From the NCBI RefSeq assembly GCF_947166265.1, contig NZ_CAMVDO010000015.1, forward strand, positions 1-64,000: a stretch of 64,000 nt of DNA, given 5' to 3'. A model generated the notes under the pieces. That model saw nothing but the letters and a program-made list of their open reading frames with translations. It did no database searches and was not told where the DNA came from. This document shows, piece by piece, positions 53,367-60,217 of this stretch. Made by a program: the position numbers and the translations under genes. This stretch comes from an uncultured Fibrobacter sp. GTDB taxonomy: Bacteria; Fibrobacterota; Fibrobacteria; Fibrobacterales; Fibrobacteraceae. How positions within the stretch are numbered: the stretch's first letter is position 1; each line of letters starts with the position of its first letter.

Positions 53367-54341
53367 TCATTTTAGCGAATTTCGGAATGTTTCGGCGACC
53401 TTGTCCGGGTCATCGCTTTTCAGCCAGCTGAGTGTTTCTGTGCCTCGGTAACTCCATGCAAAAATGTTGTCGATTCCTGCGGCGCGACTTTCTGAAACGG
53501 CGATGGCGAGGTCGTTTTCGCGTCCCGCTTCAATCTGATATGCCTTGATCCACATCTGCACGGCCTTGCCGTACCTGGTGGCGACATCCACGAGTTTCTT
53601 GGCGGTTTCCGCGTATTTTTCGCGGACCCATTCCTCGGTGGCGCCGCGTTCCCAGTAGGGGTCGCTTGCGACTTCGTCGACGCTTTCGAGGCTTGCCACG
53701 CGGCCCCAGTCATCGAGGCCTGCGGGGAACCACGGTGGAAGCATGCAGACGCAGTTCCTTTTTCCGCGGGCGTGAACGTCTTCGGTCATTTCCTTTAAAA
53801 AATCGATGAGGCGATCTTCGCGGAATTTCAGCACGTCTTCGGTGAGTTCTGCGGGCATCTCGTAGCCGAACCTGTCGCGGAACAATCCACGGCATTTTTC
53901 GCAGCGGCAGCTCCAGTTGCTGAGTCCGCCCTTTTCAAAGTAGAAATGCGGCTCGTCCCAGAAAATGGTGCTTACTTTGGTCGCACAGACGGATTCAATC
54001 CACTTGTGCATGTAGGCGCGGAATTCCGGGTGATTTGGGCAGGCGGCCACCTTGGGCTTGCCATCGAGCGCCACCTGGCATAAGTCGTGGTTCCGGGCGG
54101 TAAGTTCCGAATAAGCCTCGCCGCCGAATACGCGGCCGACACCCCACGGGTTTACGTAGACAGTCAGACCGAGGTCTGCGGATTGGTCCACGATGTCCTT
54201 CATGGTACCGTAGTAATACTGTTCGTCTTCTTCGCTCCAGGTGTGGAGCACCGCGTTAAAACCCGCTGCCTTGATGTCTTGCATATCGGCAAGCACATGC
54301 CTAGGCGAACGTACGCCAAAATAACTTACGCCTTTAATCAT
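53367..54341 (-). CDS. TIM-barrel glycoside-hydrolase-like protein
   Basis: 324 residues, no signal peptide. Beta-alpha repeats of a TIM barrel: KGVSYFGVRSPRHVLADMQDIKAAGFNAVLHTW (key GVSYFG, DIKAAGFNAVLHTW), GLTVYVNPWGVGRVFGGE, TIFWDEPHFYFEKGG, CMLPPWFPAG, DEVASDPYW and WIKAYQIEAGREND. Acidic residues in WDEPH and SDPYW are plausible catalytic groups. CRCEKCRGLF gives a possible zinc-binding Cys cluster. It is probably a cytoplasmic glycosidase-like enzyme; I cannot assign a family. It is convergent with the radical SAM gene. Confidence 0.65.
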   Translation of the reverse strand: MIKGVSYFGVRSPRHVLADMQDIKAAGFNAVLHTWSEEDEQYYYGTMKDIVDQSADLGLTVYVNPWGVGRVFGGEAYSELTARNHDLCQVALDGKPKVAACPNHPEFRAYMHKWIESVCATKVSTIFWDEPHFYFEKGGLSNWSCRCEKCRGLFRDRFGYEMPAELTEDVLKFREDRLIDFLKEMTEDVHARGKRNCVCMLPPWFPAGLDDWGRVASLESVDEVASDPYWERGATEEWVREKYAETAKKLVDVATRYGKAVQMWIKAYQIEAGRENDLAIAVSESRAAGIDNIFAWSYRGTETLSWLKSDDPDKVAETFRNSLK

Positions 54342-54368
54342 GCAAAATAATGTAGAATTTAGAACTTT

Positions 54369-54421
54369 GGCTCGACAAGCTCACCAACCTGATTAAGGTC
54401 CCTGAGCCTGTCGAAGGGCCG
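54369..54421. repeat. REP-like dispersed repeat
   Basis: CTCGACAAGCTCACCAACC, TGATTAAGGTCC and CTGAGCCTGTCGAAGGGCC lie in the 96-nt gap. They share AACCTnATTAAGGTCC and CTGAGCCTGnCGAAG with 1647-1775. Confidence 0.75.
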
Positions 54422-54437
54422 ACTTCAGAAATCTGAA

Positions 54438-54860
54438 TTAATTATTAGCCCACTGGGGCGAACCGCTCTTGAGCAGCACCTGTTCGAGAGTGCTGTACCA
54501 TTCTTCTTCGCTCACGGGCTTGCGTACCCAGTAGTAGTTCTCGTCGCATTGGGGGAGCGGCATGTTGTCGGGAACGAGTTCCACAATCCACGATTCGGGA
54601 ATTCCGTCGTGCAACAGCTTGCTGAACTTGATATTCTGCTCGCAGGGTCTGTCGGCGTGATCGAGAATGATGAGGGCGGGGGACTGACCGATGATGAGCG
54701 CCGATTCCAGAAGGTTGGTTGCATCTTCGATGGAATTGCAGGTGTACATGGTGGAATCTTCTGCTAAGTCTCCATGTTCCAATAGCCAACGGAAAGTCCA
54801 TTGACTCAGGCGATCAAGGCTGCCTGGGGAAGATGGGGTGATGAAGAAGATGTGTCCCAT
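54438..54860 (-). CDS. receiver-like hypothetical protein
   Basis: 140 residues with alternating hydrophobic strands and helices: HIFFITPSSPGSLDRL, DATNLLESALIIGQSPALIILDHADRPCEQNIKF (strand ending LILDHAD, where CheY-like receivers carry the phospho-Asp), WIVELVPDN, YYWVRKPVSEEEWYSTLEQVLL (a KP motif as in receivers). It is probably a degenerate receiver domain without an output domain. On the minus strand TATCTTTT is 5 nt before the ATG and no SD is present. Confidence 0.6.
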   Translation of the reverse strand: MGHIFFITPSSPGSLDRLSQWTFRWLLEHGDLAEDSTMYTCNSIEDATNLLESALIIGQSPALIILDHADRPCEQNIKFSKLLHDGIPESWIVELVPDNMPLPQCDENYYWVRKPVSEEEWYSTLEQVLLKSGSPQWANN

Positions 54861-55031
54861 GGTCTAAAAGATAGGTAATTATCTCGTTTTGTGGATAGAT
54901 TTTTTCGAGTTTTTCAAAAAATATTTTTTATCCAAAGATTGTTTTCGACTTATCAACATCTTGTCGCCACTTTGTTTATTTTCTCAACGTTGTCCCCTCG
55001 CGCCCATACGACAAACATGTTCATTTCTGTG

Positions 55032-55137
55032 GATCCCGTCGGTCGTAGCACTCCCTCCAGGATGACGTATGTAATAAAGTCATTCTCGACCGAAGGGAGG
55101 GCGGACAGCACTTGGCAAGTGGACGCCTTTGGCGTCC
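55032..55137. repeat. inverted REP pair and hairpins in the 54860-55272 gap
   Basis: The 410-nt gap before thiL holds no credible gene. On the minus strand GTCATCCTGGAGGGAG ... GACGGGATCC is at about 55032-55067. On the plus strand GTCATTCTCGACCGAAGGGAGG is at about 55080-55100. CACTT-GGC-AAGTG (55109-55121) and a 7-3-7 hairpin GGACGCC-TTT-GGCGTCC (55121-55137) follow. 54891-55030 is AT-rich with no clear signal. Confidence 0.65.
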
Positions 55138-55271
55138 GCAATTTCGGCTCAACCATGCCAGAATGTAAACATTCTGTCGCGGCGTTCGCCTTATATGCTT
55201 TTGTTGCCTTAGTGCGCATGGTCCTCGAAGGGGAGAATCCAGGGTGACTCTCATATTTTTAATTTTTCGCT

Positions 55272-56261
55272 ATGTTTCCCGACGTTCCTGAATTCCGCTT
55301 TATTGATTCTCTCTTGAAAGGTGCTGCCGACTTCAAGCACGAACCTCCGCAAAAACGCGACTGGCTCGGCGTGGGTGACGATTGTGCCCTGTTCGACGGC
55401 TGGCTTGTGACAAAGGATCTCTCGGTAGAGAACACGCATTTCAGGCTCGACTGGTCTACTCCGGAACAGGCGGTCGAAAAGCATATTGTGTCGAACGTGT
55501 CCGACATTTCGGCGATGGGCGGAAAGCCGAAACTCGCTCTGCTTGGCCTGTGCTTGAACAGGAACTGGTCCGAAGAAACCCGTACCCGTGTGCAGCAGGC
55601 CCTTTCGGAAGGCTTTGCAAAACGCGGCATTGCGCTGATCGGTGGCGATACGGTGGCTGGCGATGTGGGAATGTTTTCGACGACGCTCCTGGGCGAACTT
55701 GCCGGCGAAAAACCGCTTTTGCGCTCTGCCGTAAAACCGGGTGATACCTTGTATGTAAACGGGACTCTCGGAAAGTCTGGGGCGGGGCTCTGGCTTTTGA
55801 TAAACCATCCGGAAGCGGTGGGCGATTTTGCTGCACTGGTCGAATACCATTTGAATCCGCGAATCTCTGAGTCGGCGGGGGCGGAACTTGTCCGCTTGGG
55901 GGCAAATGGCGCTGCGATGGACATTAGCGACGGACTTTCGTCGGAACTGAACCATTTGGCGACCGCTTCGGGCGTGAACCTGCAAATCGAGGAATCTAAA
56001 CTTCCGATTGACCCGGATGTTCTTCGCCTGTGTGACCGCTATCACCTTGATCCACTTGAATTTGCGTTAAATGGGGGCGAAGAATACGAACTCCTATTTG
56101 CAAATTCTTGCTCAAAAAGTATATTTGAAGAAAACGAGTTTATTGGTCGGGTGTGTAGAATTGGTTTTGCCGTGGAAAGTTCCGTGGCGCCCCAAGTGTG
56201 CATACTCCGCGAAAATGGAGAGATTTTGCCCGTTTCGCCGCGGGCGTGGTCGCATATATGA
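55272..56261 (+). CDS. thiL: thiamine-monophosphate kinase
   Basis: 329 residues, PurM/ThiL fold. GVGDDCALFDGWLVTKDLSVENTHF (Mg-ATP site; key GDDCALFD), VSNVSDISAMGGKP, GGDTVAGDV and MDISDGLSSELNHL are conserved in ThiL. It phosphorylates TMP to thiamine diphosphate. Its stop overlaps the ATG of the PilB-type gene (ATGA), an unusual functional pairing. Confidence 0.94.
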   Translation: MFPDVPEFRFIDSLLKGAADFKHEPPQKRDWLGVGDDCALFDGWLVTKDLSVENTHFRLDWSTPEQAVEKHIVSNVSDISAMGGKPKLALLGLCLNRNWSEETRTRVQQALSEGFAKRGIALIGGDTVAGDVGMFSTTLLGELAGEKPLLRSAVKPGDTLYVNGTLGKSGAGLWLLINHPEAVGDFAALVEYHLNPRISESAGAELVRLGANGAAMDISDGLSSELNHLATASGVNLQIEESKLPIDPDVLRLCDRYHLDPLEFALNGGEEYELLFANSCSKSIFEENEFIGRVCRIGFAVESSVAPQVCILRENGEILPVSPRAWSHI

Positions 56262-58192
56262 TTAATTCGAATAAGATGAACTTGGGGCAGCTGTTGCTCC
56301 GCCAGGGTGTGCTTGACGAAGACCAGCTTGCTCATGCCATGGCCGAACACAAGCGCACAGGACTCATGCTGAGTAAGATTTTGGTGCGCCTAGGAATGGT
56401 GAGCGAAGAAACGCTTACGAACATCCTTGGTTCGCAGATGCAGTCGTCGACCAAGATGCGTATCGGTGAAATGCTCCTTGCGCAGGGCTATATTACGCAG
56501 GAGCAGCTGGATAAGGCTCTCGAAACGCAAAAGACCTCGGGTAAGCGCCTTGGCCGCACGCTGGTGGATCTGGGCTACATGCCCGAAGAACGCTTGATCG
56601 AAATTCTTTCGAGACAGTTCGAAGTTCCGTACGTTAAGCTAGACAATTTCGATATCGATCCGAACGCCTATACCTACCTGCCCGAAGACATGTGTAAGCA
56701 GTATAGGGTGGTTCCCCTGTTCGTTCAGAAGACCGAAGACGACCGTCGCCAGGTGCGCTCCGTGCTGACGATTGCGATGACCGACCCGACCAATATGCGT
56801 ACGATCAGCATCGTGAAGTTCAAGGTCAGGATGGACGTAGAAATCGTCATGGCCTCCGATGCCGATGTGCAGAAATGTATCGAACGCGTCTATGCAGGGC
56901 ACGGCCCCGTCGAAGAATCCTTGGCCGACCTCATTAGCGAGTCCAAGGAAGGCGATGAACTGGAAACCGTGGAACGCGGTCAGGGCAATAGCGACGAACC
57001 GGAACTGTCCGACGAAGAAGGTCGCCAGGTGGTGAAAATCGTGACGACGCTGATTCACGAAGCCATTGCCCGTAAGGCATCTGATATTCACCTGGAACCG
57101 CAGGAAACCTTCCTCAAGCTCCGTTACCGTATCGACGGTGACCTGCAGGTGATGTCCCCGATTCCGGCACGTCTGATGCCGCAGATTCTTTCGCGTATCA
57201 AGCTCCTTTCGAAGATGGACATTGCTGAAAAGCGTAAACCCTTGGATGGCCGTTTTACCGTGCGTTACAAGGGGTCCGAAGTTGACCTTCGTGTGAGCTC
57301 GTTCCCGATTTCACTCCGTAAGCGCGGCGTTTGCGAAAAGATCGTTATGCGTATCTTGAACCCGAACTCCGGTCAGTTCCCGCTGAAGGATATGGGTTTC
57401 GACCCGCGTGTGCTTAAGCAGTTTATCGATGCGATTAACGCACCTAACGGAATTGTGCTGGTGACCGGTCCTACCGGTTCCGGTAAGTCTACTACGCTTT
57501 ACGCTTCTATTCGAGAAATTTTGGACTCCACGATCAACATCTCTACGATGGAAGACCCTGTGGAATTGAACATTGACGGTGTGAACCAAGGACAAATTAA
57601 CAACGCCGCAGGCTTTACCTTTGCGGCGGGCATCCGCGCCCTCTTGCGTCAGGACCCGGACGTGATTATGATCGGTGAAATGCGTGACCAGGAAACTTCG
57701 TCCATGGCTATCGAAGCCGCTTTGACGGGTCACTTGGTCTTCAGTACGCTCCATACAAACGATGCTGCCGGTGCATTCCCTCGTCTGCTCGAAATGGGAC
57801 TGGAACCCTTCCTTGTGTCAACCGCTATCAAGGGCGTTCTGGCCCAGCGTCTGGTGCGCCGTATATGCAAGAACTGTAAGGAACCGGTGGAAATTTCGCA
57901 GGAAATGCGCGACGAATTCCACTTGACCCCTGACATGCAGTTCTATCACGGTAAGGGTTGCGAAAAGTGCGAAGGCTCGGGCTACAAGGGCCGTTGCGGT
58001 ATCTACGAATTCCTGGTGCCGAACGAAACCGTGCGTAACCTTATCATCAAGCGTTCTTCGGGTGACGTTATCAAACGCGCCGCCATGCAGGAATGCGGCA
58101 TGATTACCCTGCGTATGGACGGTATCCAGAAGGCGCTCGACGGACACACGACCCTTGAACAGGCAATCGGTGCTTCGACCTCCGACGATTAA
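56258..58192 (+). CDS. pilB: PilB/GspE-type assembly ATPase with two MshEN domains
   Basis: 644 residues from the ATG that overlaps the thiL stop. Two tandem MshEN-like domains: about 5-60 (MNLGQLLLRQGVLDEDQL, LVRLGMVSEETL) and about 65-150 (MRIGEMLLAQGYITQEQL, LVDLGYMPEERLIEIL). In MshE and some PilB proteins this domain binds c-di-GMP. The ATPase has KASDIHLEP, Walker A GPTGSGKS (about 404), EDPVELNI, RQDPDVIMIGEMRDQET and GHLVFSTLHTNDA. Zinc cysteines are CKNC (about 537) and CEKC (about 568). It powers pilus extension or type II secretion; with pilT in the same window PilB is the better name. Confidence 0.9.
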   Translation: MINSNKMNLGQLLLRQGVLDEDQLAHAMAEHKRTGLMLSKILVRLGMVSEETLTNILGSQMQSSTKMRIGEMLLAQGYITQEQLDKALETQKTSGKRLGRTLVDLGYMPEERLIEILSRQFEVPYVKLDNFDIDPNAYTYLPEDMCKQYRVVPLFVQKTEDDRRQVRSVLTIAMTDPTNMRTISIVKFKVRMDVEIVMASDADVQKCIERVYAGHGPVEESLADLISESKEGDELETVERGQGNSDEPELSDEEGRQVVKIVTTLIHEAIARKASDIHLEPQETFLKLRYRIDGDLQVMSPIPARLMPQILSRIKLLSKMDIAEKRKPLDGRFTVRYKGSEVDLRVSSFPISLRKRGVCEKIVMRILNPNSGQFPLKDMGFDPRVLKQFIDAINAPNGIVLVTGPTGSGKSTTLYASIREILDSTINISTMEDPVELNIDGVNQGQINNAAGFTFAAGIRALLRQDPDVIMIGEMRDQETSSMAIEAALTGHLVFSTLHTNDAAGAFPRLLEMGLEPFLVSTAIKGVLAQRLVRRICKNCKEPVEISQEMRDEFHLTPDMQFYHGKGCEKCEGSGYKGRCGIYEFLVPNETVRNLIIKRSSGDVIKRAAMQECGMITLRMDGIQKALDGHTTLEQAIGASTSDD

Positions 58193-58219
58193 CTTGTCTT
58201 GAATTTAGCAGATGATGTA

Positions 58220-58250
58220 AATGAGGCTTCTTAACGGAAGCCTCATTTTG
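58220..58250 (+). terminator. Rho-independent terminator after pilB
   Basis: AATGAGGCTTC and GAAGCCTCATT pair over 11 bp around TTAACG, followed by TTTG. It lies 28 nt after the stop. Confidence 0.82.
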
Positions 58251-58304
58251 GTATGTAGCCGTCTCATACGTCTTTCACGGCTTGCTGTCCCCGCGATTCT
58301 TCTT

Positions 58305-58363
58305 GTCATCCCCGCGAAGGCGGGGATCTCTTTGTTTGTATATGCGCTCGTCATCCTGAGTGA
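58305..58363. repeat. REP-like element GTCATCCCCGCGAAGGCGGGGATC
   Basis: A palindromic unit GTCATCCCCGCGAAGGCGGGG then ATCTC at 58305-58331, followed by a second GTCATCCTGAG at 58351-58361. It lies in the gap before the Rpn gene, which otherwise is AT-rich. Confidence 0.8.
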
Positions 58364-58418
58364 ATATTTTTTTTACAAAGATTTTACAAAAAATCGGGCG
58401 CTGAGTCGCTGAAAAATA

Positions 58419-58455
58419 CGTGTTAACAAATAGGGACTACTCCTAATTTAACACG
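58419..58455. promoter_or_regulatory. imperfect 37-bp palindrome upstream of the Rpn nuclease gene
   Basis: CGTGTTAA (58419-58426) mirrors TTAACACG (58448-58455), with AATAGG and CCTAATT as inner arms around GACTACT. It sits 14-50 nt before the ATG, where an operator or RNA hairpin would control expression. Confidence 0.45.
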
Positions 58456-58468
58456 AAAAGGAATATTC

Positions 58469-59317
58469 ATGAATATTAAGTCTTTTGACGACCTTGACAT
58501 TACCGACCCGATTATGTTCGGACTCGTATTCAGCAATAAGCATATCGCGCAGCCATTCATCGAACACTTGCTGGACATCAAAATCGATCACCTGGAAACT
58601 CCAGTTCCGGAGGCGGTCTTGAGCTACGATGTAAAGCACAAGGGCGTTCGCTACGATGTCTTCGCGCGGGAAACTAACGAAAACGGAGAAACGGTTCGTT
58701 CCTTTGATCTGGAGATGCAGATGGTTGACACCAAGGAGCTTCCGCAGCGGGCTAGGTACTACCAGAGCGTGGGCGACGGCGTTGCCCTTTCAAAGGGTGG
58801 TTTCTACACCAACCTCAAGGATCAATACGTCATTTTTCTGTGTCCTATGGATATTTTTGGACGCGGACTTCCCTGTTATCACTTTGAAAATAGGGCAAGC
58901 GAAGACCCAAGTATTACTTTGAACGACCTTTCTTACAAAAACTTTTATATATTTAAAAAGTACGAGGAATTTACGGACCCGGTTGTCAAGGCGTACATGA
59001 AGTATTTTGCAACCAGGAATGCGGACTCCCGTGAAACACAAAACATTAACGACCAGGTGTCTTATTACAAGGCCGACACTCTCATAAGGAACAAGTATAT
59101 GACTTACGAATATGACCTTCATGAAAGCAAGGAAGAGGGCCGCGCTGAAGGCAGGGTAGAGGGCCGAGCAGAAGGCCGTACGGAAGGGGCTGATGCTAAG
59201 GCTCGTGAAATGGCTGCTGGCATGCTTACGGAAGGCGATTCCGTTGAGAAAGTTATGCGCATTTCGAAGCTTTCTAAAGAAGACGTCCTTGCGATTAAAG
59301 CAAAACTGGAGACGTGA
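58469..59317 (+). CDS. Rpn-family PD-(D/E)XK nuclease (recombination-promoting / transposase-like)
   Basis: 282 residues. It begins FDDLDITDPIMFGLVFSNKHIAQPFIEHLL, the usual opening of PDDEXK_2/Rpn proteins (key DPIMFGLVF). Nuclease residues are Asp63 (RYDVFA) and Glu82-x-Gln84 (FDLEMQMV), with RARYYQSVGDGVALSKG following. The C-terminus has tandem EGR[A/V/T] repeats (222-240) and a helical end GDSVEKVMRISKLSKEDVLAIKAKL. E. coli Rpn proteins cut DNA and act in phage defence, held in check by their own C-terminal fragment. SD AAAAGGA. It is upstream of a small gene resembling its tail and of the repeat-bracketed module. Confidence 0.85.
   Translation: MNIKSFDDLDITDPIMFGLVFSNKHIAQPFIEHLLDIKIDHLETPVPEAVLSYDVKHKGVRYDVFARETNENGETVRSFDLEMQMVDTKELPQRARYYQSVGDGVALSKGGFYTNLKDQYVIFLCPMDIFGRGLPCYHFENRASEDPSITLNDLSYKNFYIFKKYEEFTDPVVKAYMKYFATRNADSRETQNINDQVSYYKADTLIRNKYMTYEYDLHESKEEGRAEGRVEGRAEGRTEGADAKAREMAAGMLTEGDSVEKVMRISKLSKEDVLAIKAKLET
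59099..59317 (+). other. possible internal translation start giving the Rpn C-terminal fragment
   Basis: An in-frame ATG at 59099 is preceded by AAGGA at 59086-59090 (8-nt spacing). Starting there would yield a 72-residue product, MTYEYDLHESKEEGR onward, containing the EGR repeats and the terminal helix. Intragenic RpnS antitoxins produced this way are known for E. coli rpn genes; here it is inferred from spacing only. Confidence 0.4.
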
Positions 59318-59352
59318 CCTTCGAATAATTATTGAAAGCACTGGAGGCAAAC

Positions 59353-59565
59353 ATGTTCGATCATCATGAATACGAAGTTCTCGAAGCCGAGGCCTTCTTG
59401 AAGGGTGAGGCCAGTGGCGTTGAAAAAGGTATAGAAAAAGGTGCCCAGCAGGAACGCGAAAAGGCTGATGCTGAATATGCCGCTCGTGATTCCAAGCGTG
59501 CCAATTACCTTCGTTCGCAGAATGTCCCGGACAGCGTGATTTCGGCGATGCTAGCCTTGAAGTAA
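59353..59565 (+). CDS. stand-alone Rpn-tail-like small protein
   Basis: 70 residues from an ATG with a good SD (GGAGG at 59344-59348). MFDHHEYEVLEAEAFLKGEASGVEKGIEKG is followed by AEYAARDSKRANYLRSQNVPDSVISAMLALK (key words EKGIEKG, PDSVISAMLALK). Length, KG/EG repeat and the final helix parallel the last 72 residues of the Rpn nuclease encoded 36 nt upstream. It lacks any nuclease core. It may be a separate antitoxin-like fragment, or the remnant of a second rpn gene. Confidence 0.6.
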   Translation: MFDHHEYEVLEAEAFLKGEASGVEKGIEKGAQQEREKADAEYAARDSKRANYLRSQNVPDSVISAMLALK

Positions 59566-59593
59566 CGGAACTCATTTTTGATGCGTTCGGCCT

Positions 59594-59744
59594 CTTAAAC
59601 TCAAAAAAGTAAGTTTTTCATCATTTAAAGGTGCGGAATCTTTAATTTTACGAAAAAATTACCTATATTTGTCTGTAATAAGTTTAACATTTCGGTCGGA
59701 CTAGGCGAGGCGGTGGTCGCTGCGCACCAGGATGGCTGGAGTAA
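59594..59744. repeat. 151-bp direct repeat, left copy (DR-L)
   Basis: Starts CTTAAACTCAAAAAAG and ends GGCTGGAGTAA. Nearly identical (about 148 of 151 positions by eye) to 61870-62020, in the same orientation, offset 2276 bp. It contains TATATTTG (59664-59671), a GC-rich hairpin-capable segment (GGTGGTCGCTGCGCACC) and GGAG 9 nt before the ATG at 59751, so this copy serves as promoter, leader and SD of the next gene. Confidence 0.93.
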
Positions 59745-59750
59745 TTAAAT

Positions 59751-60170
59751 ATGGCGGCATATCCTAAAAGCTACCTGGCAGAAATAGTAGAAAACCAGGG
59801 GAAACTCTTTGAGCTGGTATCCGATTCCAATCCGCAGATAGACCTGGAAGACTTTATAAAGAAATTCATGACTGGCAAGACAAGGATGTTCTTGGATCGT
59901 GCCGATGCGTACCTGAGCAATATAGATTCGAAGGAACTATACGAGTTCTTTTGCAGAATGGATTCCTTTACGCCTAGGAAAGGTCGGAACATTGATGGCA
60001 TCCGTTCCAATTGGATTGGTCAGTTCTATGCCTATTACCAGTGGCAGACAGGGCTTCCTAGCAAGAAAGTCTTGGAAAAACTTCCAGTCGATTTTATGGA
60101 GGTCTCTTACTACGGACTCCACGACCTTGACCTGGACTTGGCGGTAACGAAAATCCTTGATTCAGCTTGA
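59751..60170 (+). CDS. small protein, first gene of the repeat-bracketed module
   Basis: 139 residues, soluble, helical. It starts MAAYPKSYLAEIVENQGKLFELV and has DLEDFIKKFMTGKTRMFLDRADAYLSN, WIGQFYAYYQWQTGLPSKKVLEKLP and YYGLHDLDLDLAVTKIL (key words YPKSYL, WIGQFYAYYQW, GLHDLDLDLAV). From memory, similar proteins with a YPxSYLxxVVENQGKLF start recur in gut Firmicutes and Fibrobacter next to small toxin-like genes (DUF3990 type); I give this low weight. There is no catalytic motif. Promoter and SD come from DR-L. A role as antitoxin or regulator of the two downstream genes is possible. Confidence 0.65.
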   Translation: MAAYPKSYLAEIVENQGKLFELVSDSNPQIDLEDFIKKFMTGKTRMFLDRADAYLSNIDSKELYEFFCRMDSFTPRKGRNIDGIRSNWIGQFYAYYQWQTGLPSKKVLEKLPVDFMEVSYYGLHDLDLDLAVTKILDSA

Positions 60171-60217
60171 TGTAAGCGAACAGCCTTTTGCTATATTTAG
60201 CGAAAAACGGAGGCCTA

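Noticed and set aside
54891-55247. A 118-codon plus-strand frame upstream of thiL.
   Set aside because: Its sequence is translated REP-like repeat (STPSRMTYVIKSFSTEGRADS) and AT-rich spacer, with no SD and no protein-like pattern.
58221-58412. A 63-codon frame after pilB.
   Set aside because: It starts inside the terminator hairpin and reads through the GTCATCCCCGCGAAGG repeat (VIPAKAGISL), the usual spurious product of this element.
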